DNA of 64,000 nucleotides, taken from Gambelia wislizenii (taxonomy: Eukaryota; Chordata; Lepidosauria; Squamata; Crotaphytidae). Both the position numbers and the translations under genes were made by a program. Shown piece by piece: positions 42,795 through 54,560 of this stretch (position 1 is the stretch's first letter; every line of letters starts with the position of its first letter). The stretch is from contig JAUMIR010000004.1 in the NCBI GenBank assembly GCA_030847615.1, forward strand, positions 83,111,001 through 83,175,000, given 5' to 3'. The notes beneath the pieces were generated by a model, which ran no database searches, was not told the origin of the DNA, and saw only the letters and a list, made by a program, of their open reading frames with translations.

Positions 42795-45700
42795 GTAAGT
42801 GAGGGCAGGGTTGTAGGGCAGAGGGAAATAATTTTATTTTCATGTGGTAGGTTCCAGCCTCAAGTCCCAGTATTTTCGGTAGTAGAGCTGGGAAAGGTGC
42901 CTGATTGAACAGCCTGGAGTCTAGAGTCATCCATTGATGATGGAGCTGGAAGAGACCACAAGGGCCATCTAGTCCAAACTAGAGATGGGAAGGCCCGGGA
43001 AAAACCCGGAAAAAATTCAGGGGGAAAAAAAAGTTTTTTCTCCGGGTTTTTCCTGAAGCCTTTTTTGTTTTTTCCAAAAAATTGGGGGAAAAGGGAAGAA
43101 AATCGATGGTGGAATGTTTTATTTTAGCACGATAAATAAAATCTTTAAAACAATAAAAATTTTAATATACCAATTGTGATAATTTTATGCCAAATCAAAT
43201 TGTACATAGTCATATTTTATATTCCTAAAGTAACATATCTGTAAGAAGTGCTAATGTTGCATTTCCCTCCCAATTTTCTGAATTTTCTTTTTTTTTCCTG
43301 GAAAAAAAAGGGGAAAAAATATTTTCTCTCCCCATGGCTTCAAAATTTCTAGAAATTTTCCATCTGTAGTCCAACACACACACACACACCCCGGCCTGCA
43401 GGAATACACAATCAAAGCACTCCTGACAGATGGCCACCCAGCCTCTTTAAAATTCGCCAAAGAAAGAGACTCCACCACACTCCAAGGCTGTGTGTTCACT
43501 GCTAAACAGCTCACTCAGGAAGTTCTTCCTAATGTTTAGGTGGAATCTCTTTTGCTGTAGTTTGAGTCCATTGCTCCGTATCCTAGTCTCTGGAGCAGCA
43601 GAAAACAAGCTTGCTCCTTCCTCAATCAGTGGAAATAGTACCGTTTTCAATGTAAGCTGTGGATGAAAGGACAGAATTCATGTGTATTCTTGCAATAAAT
43701 AATAATAAATATTCAAGACACAAGGCTCAAGATTGTCTTGGATGATCTGTATGAGTGCTGTTTTAGCATTTCGGTCACTGAGGATGCAATTCATAGTTGG
43801 TAGAGCTTCTCCACATAATCAAAATCTTGCTGGATGAGATCAAGGGTCTTTATAGTCCTCGAATCCCCTGGAATCCTGGGGTTCCATGACAGATCAATCA
43901 CTAGGGATTATATAAGAGACAATTATTGGGAAGAAACTCCACACTTTAAAAAAAAAAAACTGTTGGTATAATAATATTTATACAAGTGTTCCCTAAGATC
44001 TGAAAATTATCTCAAGGGTTCCTCTAGGGTAAAAAAGTTTGAGAGAGGCTGATCTAGTCCATGGATAGACCCATAAAGTTACAGAAATTAGGGCTATTAG
44101 TGGCTATTAGATCAAGAAAGCCCTAATCTCTGTGAATTTACGTAATTCCCTTCTGAAGCTGTTCAAGTTGGCAAATCACTACATCTTGTAGTGATAAATT
44201 CTACAGATTCTCTTTTTGTCTGTGCTATGTTAAATATGTTCTCTGGACCTGATAAAAGTAGAGATGGGTTTAAGGAGGAGGCCCCTTTTCTGGCCATAAA
44301 CCTGTGTTATTTTGTAAAATCTCCTTGACAGGGAGATATTGAACATATGCAGCTCTTTCTAAGATGAAGATACTGTGATGAGAAATATTGTGAAATAAAT
44401 AAGCAGGATGTGGATGTTGCATATCTCAATTTCAGTAAGACCTTTGACAAGGTTCTCCATAATATCCTTACAAACAAGCTAGTAAAATGTGTGTTAGAGA
44501 ATATGACTTGAGAGGTGGATTTGTAATTAGTTGACAGACGGAACCCAAAGATTACTCACCAATGGCTCTTCTTCATCTGGGAGGGAAGTGACTAGCGGGT
44601 ACCACTGGGTTTTGCCTTGTGTCCAGTACTATTCAACATCTTTATCATTGATTTGGATGATGGAATAGAGGGTCAAAACTAACAAAATGAATTTCAACAT
44701 GGAGAAAGGTAAGGTACTACACTTCTTAGGTCGTAAAAATGAAATACGGTTGTCCCTTCACGTTCGCTGGAGTTTGGTTCCAGGACCCCCTGTGAATACC
44801 CAGATCCATGAATACTCAAGTCCCATTATATAACAAAATGGTGTCCCTTATATAAGATGGCAAAATCAAGGTTTGCTTTTTGGATTATTATTTTTTAAAG
44901 AATATTTTAAAGCCGTGTATACTTAAATCCGTGAATGTCAAATCCATGAATATGGAGGAACAACTGTACACAGATATAGGATGGGGGACACCTGGCTTGA
45001 CAACAGTACATGTGAAAGAGATCTGGGAGTCTTAGTAGACCACAAGGTGAGCATGAATCAACAGTGTGATGCAGCAGCTAAAAAGCCAATGCAGTTCTAG
45101 GCTGCATCAACAAGAGTATATTGTCTAGATTGAGAGAAAAAATAGTGCCACTCTGTTCTGCTTTGTTCAGACCACCTGGAATACTGTTCTGGGCACCACA
45201 ATTCAAGAAAGATGTTGACAAGCTACACTATCCAGAGGAGGGTGACCAAAATGGTAGGAGGTCTGGAAGTCATGCCCTATGAGGAGGGAGGGATTTAGGG
45301 AGCTGGGTATGTTTAGCCTGAAGAACATAAGGTTAAGAGATGACATAATAGCCATGTTTAAATATTTGAAGGGATGTCTTATTGACATTTGCTGCTCCAG
45401 AGACTAGGACCCAGAGCAATGGATTCAAACTACAGGAAAAGAGATTCCACCTAAACTTTTGGAAGAACTTATTGATTTCAAGAGCTGTTCAACAGTGGAA
45501 CACACTTCCTTGGAGTGTGGTGGAGTCTCCTTCTTTGGAGGTGTTTAAACAGAGGCTGGATGGCCATCTGTCAGGAGTGTTTTGATCGTGTATTCCTGCA
45601 TGGCAGTGGGTTGGACTGGATGGCCTTGTGGTCTCTTCCAACTTTATGATTCTATGATTGAGGTGGCAACCTTACTCTCAAGGTATAGTTCTTGTAAGTC

Positions 45701-48700
45701 AAAGGCAACTGCAGCTAATGGAGGGGAAAGCCTCAAGTTATCCGTTTTCTGATATCCTTCAGATTAGACTCTTTTCAACAGGCAATCAAATTCTTAAGTA
45801 TTAAACATTCAATAGGTAGTCAAATCTGTAGTATTCCTTCAAGCTTTTGTCATTGTTCTGTCTTTAAGGAATATATTGTTATGTGTTTAAATTGTGATTT
45901 TATTACCTGTTTCTTAGATACCCTGGTGGGCAGCAAAGCTACTGTAAAACTACTATAAATAAATACCTGAGGCTACCTTCAAAGATAGCTTGGAAACTGG
46001 TGATAGTTCAAAATACTGTACATCTTCAGAATTGTTTCTGGAACCATGTATTACCATAATGTTACAGCAGCGGTTTGCCTTCTGTGTTGACTTTCCTTAC
46101 CTTCTGAAGTACTGTGGATGATTCCAAAGGAAAATGCTTTTTCAGTACTGGCCTTGGGTTATGGAATGCTTTTCCCAGGAAGACTCAGCTGATAAAAAAT
46201 ACTGTGGGCCATTGGTATCCACTGGAGTTTGGTTCCAGAACCCACCATGGATACCAAAATCCATGGATGCTGAAGTCCCATTATATACCGTGGCATAATA
46301 AAATGGTGTCCTGTATAAAAAGATGGCAAATCAAACTTCGCTTTTTGGATTATTATTATTTTAAGCCATGGATGGTTGAATCTGTGGATGCAGAATCTGT
46401 GGATACACAGGGTCGACAGTATATAATTTTAGTCCCAAACAAAGATCCTTGCCAGGTCTTCAAATACAACTTTTCTTATATGTTTGAATCTCTGCTTCTG
46501 CTTTTAAACTCTTGATCCAGCTGTTTTACCTTTGTAGTGGTTTCTAAAATTGTCTCCCTGATTCTGTATTTCAAATCATACATGGAATTTATATGAAGGA
46601 TAAGATTTAGAGATCAAAGATAAATAGATAAGAAGTCCTGCTCACAATAAGCTTTTTAAAGATTGATTTGCGAACAAGTTTTAAGTTAAAATAATATCTG
46701 GATTTTAATTGCAATGATTTTGCTGTGGATTGGCTCTCAAACTGGCTTACTTGCTTAAGGAACTTTCAGGGAAGGCTTAGGGCTAATGTAGCCTCTCTCT
46801 GCTTTGGGGCTGGCTGACTGACAAATGGCATTATTTAACCTATTTGTAATGCATAAAGGATCTGAGTAATATTTAGTTTTCTTTTGTGAAGCTAAAGACT
46901 GTGCTGGGTAGCTATTAGAAAGAAAAGTCTGATGGGTGGGGAACTGGTAGACTACCATATGTAGGATGAAAGCCCTGTACTGGTTATGTACAAGTAATTT
47001 GTTGTACCTTTTCATATTAGCATTATTTCCTAGCACAGGTCAGAGATAGCTAATTCTAATAACAAGTTACTTCTAATTAATTTCTCAGGCAATAACTAAG
47101 ACATAACTGTGTTACAGTACAATGATAGCAGAATGAAGGATAACCTGTTCCCTGTTGTGGTAGAACTGTACCTGTGTATTTTTTAAAGAATAGTTTTATA
47201 GATGTAGTGGGTGAGTGTCTCACTGCTTAGGGGTATTTGCAGCACAGGCCATTGTCTTATTGCTCTCTGATATTTCTTTTTAAAGTAACTATTTTATGTA
47301 CTTATGAATAAAAAGTATAAAGTTGCTTCTCAAAATCTGTAATGGTAATGGTAACACGGGGGGTGGGTGGGACTTTGAACTGTAATGGAAACAAATTCCT
47401 TTTCAAAATTAACTTTCCCCTCTGCTTCCTGAATCATTAAAAGTGAACACATGTGTTTGAAATCCTCCTCTGTGTTTTGCAGCATGGGTTCCATTGTTAT
47501 GGAGCTGTATTGGAAACATGCACCCAAGACCTGTAAGAATTTTGCAGAACTGGCCAGACGTGGTTATTACAATGGAACAAAGTTTCATAGGATAATCAAG
47601 GACTTTATGATCCAGGGGGGAGATCCAACAGGAACTGGTAAGAATATGTTCCAGATAAATGCTGTGTATAATGTTAAAGAGTAGTAGCAGAAATGAATAT
47701 ACACAGCAAAGGTATTTTGCTCTATTTAAGGAGACAGCAGGTCTTGGCAATCAAAAGACGTGCATATCTTTGTTTCTGCTTGAGTAGAAGGTGGGCCACA
47801 TTTATCACAGCTTCCAAAGACAAATTACTGTTTGCTGTAATATAACACAAAAATGTGGAAAAATTAACAGATGGCTATTTTCCTCCCTTTCCCAGGTTGG
47901 TGCCCTTTAGGTACAGTGGGCAACTTGAAGGTTGCATATATTCCCATGCTCATTTTTGCACCTCCAAACCCCTCTGGCATTTCCATCCTGTGATTGAAAT
48001 TGCCATAGTAGCAAAAATTATTTTTTTCTTACTTAAAACAAGGCTTGCGTGGGTCATGTGCTTTGCTTCTGAAGGGAATTGAATTCCAGAAGCCTCTCAG
48101 AAGAGCAATCAGCCTTATCATCAATGTATACACCCCACATACATATTGCTTCTTATCTAGCTAGTGCTTCTAGGAGACTTCAGGAACAGAACAGTAGGGG
48201 GCTGGCCATTGGTGGGTTTTGGGGAGGAATTTGGCCTCTGGACTTGCTGAAATTGTCCATCTCTACGTTAGCAGTTTCGACTCCAACTCCCACCAGCATG
48301 GACAGTGGTCAGGGCATATGCAATTGGAATCCAAAACATGTGTAGGCCAATTGACTGGGAATGGCTGGCCCAAAATATGTATATTAGTACCCCCACATCT
48401 GTGGGGGATTGGTTCCACGCCCCACCACAATTAGTGATATCACGGAAAATAGTGAACACCCTTGCTGCCGCCACCGGACACCCTCCCCCCACGGAGAAGG
48501 GAGAAAGGAGACAAGCTCCCTCATCCTTCCAGCCCCCCGCCAGCTCAGCATGCCACCGGAACTGTCCTGGAGGAAGGAAGAGGGGAAGGGAGTTCACCTT
48601 CTTCCCCGCTCCCACCCCCACCCCCATAGTTGGCATCTGCAGATAATTGAATCAACAGGTGGTGAATCCTCGGATGCAGGGGTGCTACTGAATTGGCATT

Positions 48701-50231
48701 TATTGATAGTGCTTTCTTTCTTAGAATACTGTAAAAGAACTTAAACAAAACTAGATGATCTGTTAGTGCAGGCTCACAGAGAATGGTGAATATGCCTCTG
48801 TCTCAACCATGGTTCTGCAAATTGACTGATCTAGTCCTATTATGTGGCAGGAAGAGGAGGAGCATCCATCTATGGCAAGCAGTTTGAAGATGAACTCCAT
48901 CCAGAGCTAAAGTTTACAGGTAGGTATTGTTATCTGAACAATGCGTATCCATGATAGTAAAGCAGATTAGAACAGATCCATGAGCAGTGAACAATGCAGA
49001 TCCACGATAGGACAGTAGAACTGATTAGAACACTAATACATTGTCTTAAAAACAGTGGGCTAAATCCAGCGTTAGTCCTGCTTAGAATGCACCCATTCAA
49101 ATGAATGAGGTTGTTATTCATAACTAACTTTAGTTAGGACTAGAATTAGATGTATCTTGGTGGCTTAAATCAGTGTCATGCTGGTACTATAGGATCAACA
49201 CAATGGAAGTTCGTTCCTCTCTGCAGCTGTTGGCATAGCTTAGAAGCCCAGCCCTCTGGCACATTTGGGGGGGGGTATATTGGGGGGGGATTGTGAGGAA
49301 GGCAAGTTAACTCCACCAGTTCTACTGAATGAAGCATATGTACCTCACTGGATACTTGTCAATGGTATAAACATATGACTGGGTCACAGATCAGGTAAAA
49401 TTTGAGTGAAAAAATATTTTTTCAGTAAACATCCAAAACTTAAGAGTGATGGTGCTACCTTAGTAGGGCTCATTGGAGAGATCTAAAAACTTGCTGGGAA
49501 GTTGCAAAAATACAGAGATGTAAAAATGTTAGTGTGAAGTTATAAGAATTAACTCTCTCTTAAATCAGCAGTAACTGACTTGTAAATTACTTTTTGTATA
49601 GACTCTGCATAATATGAAATGTGTTATTGCCTTTTCTTTTAAAGAGAAATTTGTATTTGAAATTTATTTTTTCCATACAGTGGTGACAGTATTATCCATA
49701 TGGAAGCAGGAAGGAATTTTAAGTAGCTTTTGTTACTGAGTTTATCTGATTATGCTCAGTCTTTGTACTGTGTCTATGTCTATGTATATTGCAGTTCTTT
49801 CATGGAAGAGTTAGATCTTCATCCAGCTGGCTTTTCCAAGGTCTATGACAGCTCCTATACAGGAGTTCCATTGATCTCACTTATCCTGATAACATTTAAG
49901 AATTGATACATAGTACTAAAAAATAGCAAAATGTTACAGTTTGGCTTTCTGTGGATCAGAAGAAATTAATTTGGGAGGCTTTAGTTGGTAACACATTTTT
50001 TTCCCTTAAGGTGCAGGAATCCTTGCTATGGCGAATGCAGGCCCAGATACCAATGGCAGCCAGTTCTTTATCACATTAGCACCAACCCAGTGGCTTGATG
50101 GGAAGCACACTATATTTGGTCGTGTTTGCCAGGGAATTGGGATAGTCAACAGAGTTGGCATGGTGGAAACCAACGCACAAGATCGGCCAGTGGATGATGT
50201 AAAGCTCTTGAAGGTTTACCCATCAGGCTAG
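42739..50231 (+). CDS. PPIL1: PPIL1, peptidyl-prolyl cis-trans isomerase-like 1 (complete)
   Basis: Four exons (42739-42794, 47483-47637, 48851-48919, 50011-50231) give exactly 166 residues, the human PPIL1 length. PPIL1 is a nuclear cyclophilin that isomerises Xaa-Pro bonds and joins the activated spliceosome through SNW1/SKIP. It starts [12 protein letters not shown]; the cyclophilin fold follows with active-site Arg55, Phe60, Met61, Gln63, Phe113, Trp121, Leu122 and His126 all present, and it ends KVYPSG. All junctions are GT-AG and in phase. The start codon lies in a YY1-like context in the CpG-rich promoter. Introns rule out a processed copy. In human the gene sits on chromosome 6, not beside PSRC1. 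Confidence 0.97.
42978..43376. mobile_element. hAT-like element (399 bp)
   Basis: Flanked by TAGTCCAA on both sides (42970-42977 and 43377-43384, 8 bp). Ends agagatgggaa and ttttccatctg are inverted matches. The interior is A/T-homopolymer-rich. Confidence 0.75.
43376..43389. repeat. Short (CA)n tract
   Basis: About six CA units after the hAT-like element's right target duplication. Confidence 0.6.
44395..45662 (+). mobile_element. CR1 LINE, 3' 1.2 kb, interrupted by a MITE
   Basis: Frames read through a decayed [19 protein letters not shown] reverse transcriptase motif, [10 protein letters not shown], then [20 protein letters not shown] and [18 protein letters not shown]. It ends in tatgattctatgatt, the CR1 terminal repeat. 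A pogo-like MITE sits at 44747-44966. Confidence 0.85.
44747..44966. mobile_element. Pogo/Tigger-like MITE nested in CR1
   Basis: Ends cggttgtcccttcacgttcg and ggaggaacaactg, TA on both sides. The same family as 11298-11527. Confidence 0.8.
46202..46419. mobile_element. Pogo/Tigger-like MITE
   Basis: ggtatccactggagtttggt, catggataccaaaatccatg and the end cacagggtcgacag. Diverged copy flanked by TA. Confidence 0.65.
46420..47482. other. PPIL1 intron 1, 3' part
   Basis: No exon or clear repeat border seen; AT-rich. The intron ends in the exon 2 acceptor at 47481-47482. Confidence 0.4.
47483..47637 (+). CDS. PPIL1: PPIL1 exon 2
   Basis: The acceptor is ctctgtgttttgcag and the donor AACTG|gtaaga. 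It encodes residues 19-70, including [19 protein letters not shown] and [15 protein letters not shown], which carry active-site Arg55, Phe60, Met61 and Gln63. Confidence 0.97.
48387..48689. mobile_element. Pogo-like element with GC-rich interior
   Basis: agtacccccacatctgtggg at the left and ctcggatgcaggggtgctact at the right are imperfect inverted ends. The interior (cgccaccggacaccctcccc…) is much more GC-rich than its surroundings. In PPIL1 intron 2. Confidence 0.55.
48851..48919 (+). CDS. PPIL1: PPIL1 exon 3
   Basis: The acceptor is tattatgtggcag and the donor TACAG|gtaggt. It encodes [20 protein letters not shown], the conserved loop of PPIL1. It is 69 nt, too short and too split to appear as an open frame by itself. 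Confidence 0.96.
50011..50231 (+). CDS. PPIL1: PPIL1 exon 4 (stop codon)
   Basis: The acceptor is tttttcccttaag. It reads [19 protein letters not shown], then [18 protein letters not shown], and ends KVYPSG with TAG at 50229-50231. Phe113, Trp121, Leu122 and His126 of the isomerase pocket are here. Confidence 0.97.
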
Positions 50232-50376
50232 GCTAGAAGTGATGAAATGGTTGTTGACTCAAATTGTATTCCATTGTGCTCTGTTTCTTAGATATGTGTT
50301 GTGTCCCAAGGTAAAACTTGTTGCAAAATAATGTTATACCACACTGTGTCTTCAGAATGTATTGTTAATTTTTTTA

Positions 50377-50382
50377 ATTAAA
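50377..50382 (+). terminator. Candidate PPIL1 poly(A) signal (ATTAAA)
   Basis: ATTAAA lies about 145 bases past the PPIL1 stop and is followed by a GT/T-rich stretch (tgttctgagtt). It gives a short 3'UTR as usual for PPIL1. Confidence 0.6.
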
Positions 50383-51067
50383 GCTAAATGTATGAAGAAA
50401 TGTTCTGAGTTATTTAATTGGGTTTGGGGACCAAATTGTGCTTCTGTTCTTGTAAGCTTAATTTTGTCTGTTGGCAGCGGTTTAATTGGAAGGTAACAAT
50501 CAATCCATTGGTACTGTAAACAGGGAGTGTCTTAGATGTCCCAGAAGGGAGTAGGCAACATCTAGGATTTTGTAAGTCAACAGAACTGCATGCAAACGCA
50601 GCAGAGGGTTTACATGGGTCTCAAAGCAGCATTGGAGTCTCACATTTCCAGGTGGAAAGAAAAAGAAGATGATCTGTTGGAATTAATACCAGAGTTTATA
50701 ATGGTTTATGTGTGTAGGTAACATGAAGTCCAAACCTCAAATAAGAAATGTGGCCTTCTGCTTCTATACATATGTACCTTGACAGTGCATTTGATCCATG
50801 AAAAATACATTATGTACCTTTTAATATGGGGGGAGCAATTTGTGGTCATCCAGATACTATTGAACTGCATGTTCCAACAGTCTTAGACACCCTAGTCAAT
50901 GATGAGGGGTGCTGTGAGCTACGAGCTCAAACATCTGGAGGGCAATGAATTTGCTGGCCTTGTTTTTATAATTGCATAGTAAAAAGATTGCATGCACCTT
51001 ATCCACACAACTTTTAAGATTTACTAGAGACAACTTATCTTCCAGCTGTTAGGGCAATAATCCCAGA

Positions 51068-51655
51068 GTTTGTCTACACTATCAAAAACCCTGAATCCTC
51101 ATGTGAATGCCCCCAAATCTTTGGCGATCAGACCACACATGGCATGGCCTTTCCTGGCCCAGATTAGCAGTATTTGGGGGATCTTACCTAGATGTGAAGC
51201 ATGTGGGATTTTCTGTTTTGTTTGTTTGTTTGTTTTTGTTTTTTTGTCTGCCACCACCAACACTGCAACCAGTTTTAAAGCTCTGGAGGCAGTTCCCAGC
51301 CAAAGGGAGGTTTTCTCCCTTCCCCTAGCTTGCAAGTGCTGCCTCTGCTCACCTGTCACTTCCTTGAAGCATTTCTGTTGCTTTCTTCAAGAGCCTCTTC
51401 CTGTGGCAGGCAAGTGGGAGAGTAAGCAGAGGCAGCGCTGCCAAGCCAGGGGTAGGGAGAAAAACCTCTCCCTTCAGCCGGGAACTGCCTCTGGAGTTTC
51501 AGTTATGGTCAATGTGGCAGCAGTGGATGAAACGCCACATGGACAGTGAACATGTGTCCCTGCGGAGAATAATAATGTGCAGGTTTTGGGGGGGCATGCA
51601 CAGAGAACTCCATTCAGAATTTTTGCCCCACATGTAGACAAGCCCCCAATCTTGG
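51068..51655. mobile_element. Foldback element, about 590 bp
   Basis: Ends tttgtctacac and gtagacaag are inverted, and the inner part (ggaggcagttcccagccaaa…agtgctgcctctgct) pairs with (agcagaggcagcgctgcc…gggaactgcctctgga). The 159-codon frame here is a by-product. Confidence 0.65.
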
Positions 51656-52600
51656 AAGGCAAGCTGTCCCCAGTATACTGTTTGTCTCTAGTTAATGCAG
51701 TGTTGATTCAAAAGAACCAAATTCCCAGTAAACGCATTCTAGCAAAATGTTCACTCCATGCAGCAATATCCCTTGCATATATTGGATTTTCTTAACCACC
51801 CATCTGGGTCTGAGAAAACAAAATGCAAGTGAGGTGCTACTCAGCACCAGTAAGGTGCTAGTCAGTCAGCAATCTCCACTGGAGAAAAACAGCTGTTCTT
51901 TTAAAAAATCATGATAGCTATTTTGAGGGTCATGCTAACCGGAGATAAAGTGTTCTCTGACATAATGCTGATGCTTTGGAAACACGTTGCTCTTTTTGCA
52001 GTGCCCTGCAAATTAAGAGATTTCCTGAAGAGCCTTACAGTCAGCATCTTCTTTCTAATGTTCTTTAGATTCAGGAGTATCATAACAAATCTTTCTTGTC
52101 CCTGTTCTGAGCTGAATAGAATGTTTGATTATGAATACTTATTTGAAGAAATAAGCCCAGGTTGAAATTGGATATGCGAGCTCCATGTATACCAGTCAGT
52201 TGTTCGAGGTGGCAAGGAGGCATAAATTTGCTTTATATTTTGCGTGAAGGGGCTTCCCCCCCCCCCAGTTAGTGATCAAACTTATCTTTGGGGCACAATT
52301 CTTCTCTAGAGTTAGATTAGCCCATGTCAAGTTATAGTTTCTGTGGCATACTGATGATCTCAAGGCATTTTGGAACTTGAGATCCTTCCCTTCTGTATAT
52401 CTTTAAGCAGAGTTCATGAATGCTTTCTAGCATTGTATGTCAGATTATCTGTGGCAAGTGCCACAACATGACAGGATGAAGGAATGCAAATATAGGTACA
52501 GCCACCATGCCTCTAGCCAATTGAGCCTAATGGGTCCACTTCATTTTTTTTTTTTTTTTTTTTTTTTGCTGTTAACAAACCTACTTATGCGAAATAGTAA
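51656..52600. other. Intergenic, no gene recognised
   Basis: Downstream of PPIL1. No exon seen. A poly-T run lies at about 52543-52567. Confidence 0.35.
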
Positions 52601-52619
52601 CTCCCAACTAAAGTGGCTG

Positions 52620-53115
52620 TTGTCTAACCTTTAGACTTAGCTTTGTCTTCAGATGCCTGGTTGGTTTGGCTTAGTTCTAGTAGTTCTAGTGGCTTAGTTC
52701 TAGTGGCAGTTGGGACCATTTTCTCCCCAAAATAGTACTCTGCGGTGAACTCGCCATGGGTCAGCATAAGAGGGGCGCTCCAAAAAAGCAATACAAGGAC
52801 TCCCTGAAACAACATCTCAGGCTTGGCCAAATTGATCACCAACAATGGTCCGCCCTGGCCTCACATCAGGAGGCATGGAGGCACGCTATCCACAATGCTG
52901 CAGCCTTATTTGAGAACTCACGCCAAACAAGTCTTGAAGAGGAACGACAACGCAGAAAGAATCACAACCTGGAAACATTACCCAAGGAGACCTTCTGCTG
53001 TGCTTTCTGCAACCAGACTTGTTTATCTCAGATTGGCCTTTTTAGTCATCAGCGCACTTGCCAAAAGCACGGGATGAGTCCTTCCTGAATCTTTGTTTGC
53101 AAAGAAAAGCCAGAG
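52620..53115 (+). mobile_element. Non-LTR retrotransposon ORF2 C-terminal fragment
   Basis: Frame 52756-53088 reads GQHKRGAPKKQYKDSLKQHL, RLGQIDHQQWSALAS, CAFCNQTCLSQIGLFSHQRT and stop. A Cys/His knuckle is followed by an AG-rich 3' end. The same family as 4640-5465. Confidence 0.8.
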
Positions 53116-53899
53116 AGAGAGAGAGTGGCAGTTGTAAGCCCTTGAACCTGGAGACTAAGTGATATTTGCACAGTAGGGTTCAAAACCTGGAACTGTTTTA
53201 GGTTTACTTTGTTTCATGAGTAGCACGATTATTAAGAAGTGATTGTTCAAAATCCAAGAGCTCATTGGTAAATTGGTGCAGCTTTTTCTATAAAAGTACT
53301 ATTGTTTCTTGTTAATGATTTATTTTTCATTGTTGCTGTTGAAATGGCTTGGAAAAATTACAGTAAAATTATTTTTTCAAAAAGGCAAAACATGGAAAGG
53401 TATAATGGTTACATTGCATTACTAACTCAGGAAGCAGAATTTCCTAAGAATGTATTAATAATTTGAATTATACCAGAACAGATGGCTCTTTTGTTCTAAT
53501 TTTGTATTTCCTCAAAGTTGCAGGTCATGTCATCTCATGCTATATTGTTTAAGTATAGTGTGCCTTAGGAAACAAATTTGACCACTACTGCTTTTCCTCC
53601 TCAGGACTTTCTGATACTTTCAGTGCTCTTAACAGTTTCTTTTTACAACTTTTAAAGTCAAATAAAATATTTTGTAAGTACTTACACATCCCTGCTCTGA
53701 TTTCTGTCTCAAAAAATGCCATTGTTACTATGTATTTCCATTTATTTCTGAATGCTTTGTGTCATGGAAAAAAACAGTTGAATGTGTTTCAGCAAACTTT
53801 TTATCCATAACTAGCAATATGCACATGTGAAATGAAACAACCAGGTCAGGTAAGCCTGCTGTAAACCTCCACTAAGCCTCCACTCTTATGATTTCCATT

Positions 53900-54560
53900 C
53901 TGGTGGCCAAACTTGTAATCCAGTGGTATCTGGAGTGGCTTCAGAATCACACCCATAGTAAAAGGATCCGTTTCTCCATTCTGATGTTCTAATTCTTTGC
54001 ATGGAACTGTTACATCCTATTCTCTGCAAAGCCTTTTCCCTGCAGTTAAATATGGATGGTCTACCTCCCAAAATAGGAATGGCCTTGAAGACAGCTTGGA
54101 AGCTGCAGCTAGTGCAAAATGCAGCAGCTAGACTGCTCACTGGGATTCCATTCAGATACCATATAACACCAGTTCTGGAGGAACTGCATTGGCTGCCAGT
54201 ATGTTTCTGGTCTAAATTCAAGGTGCTGGTGATACCTTTAAAACCCTAGTTTGGAAGCCTCAGGGCAGGAGACTATTTTCTTGTTATTTTACTTGTAGAG
54301 TGACAAGTGCAGTGATGGTGCTATATAAGTAAATGGTGGTGGCGATAAACAGCTTGGGAACTCAATACTTGAGGGAGTGGCTGCCCGAAAATTGAGATCT
54401 ATTGGAGGGGCCCTCATCTTTCCCACCAGTAGGGAAAATACATTGTGGAAGCACATGGGAAAGGGCCTTCTCTGCAGTGGCACCCAGGTTGTGGAATTCC
54501 TTCCCCCTGGAGGCTCAATTGGCATCAGTGTTAGGATCATTTCAGCACCAGTGCTAGCTA
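53900..54560 (+). mobile_element. L2-clade LINE remnant
   Basis: Frame 54001-54249 reads AWKLQLVQNAAARLLTGIPF and HITPVLEELHWLPV, a signature of the L2 ORF2 C-terminus. Later frames give the GKG-…-EFLPPGG block. Several stops. Confidence 0.8.

Larger units (their letters stand above)
42170..42800. promoter_or_regulatory. CpG-rich promoter region, likely bidirectional PSRC1/PPIL1
   Basis: Unlike the AT-rich surroundings, this stretch holds many CpG dinucleotides and clustered promoter motifs: a CRE-like tacgtcac (42556-42563), an inverted CCAAT box gattggc (42590-42596), a KLF/SP site ccacgcccc (42622-42630) and an ETS site accggaagtg (42672-42681). There is also a YY1-like match (aagcATGGCGGCGG) over the PPIL1 start. 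No TATA box is apparent. PPIL1 leaves on the + strand; PSRC1 lies upstream on the - strand. Confidence 0.75.
42920..43640 (-). mobile_element. CR1 fragment split by a hAT-like insertion
   Basis: The minus strand carries [28 protein letters not shown] and the 3' end at 42930-42977 (ggaagagaccacaagggcc). The two parts are separated by the element at 42978-43376. Confidence 0.75.

Noticed and set aside
42739..50231. PPIL1 as a processed pseudogene
   Set aside because: Three introns with proper splice sites, an intact frame and all active-site residues indicate a real gene.
51070..51549. 159-codon frame downstream of PPIL1
   Set aside because: It lies wholly within a foldback element with inverted ends.
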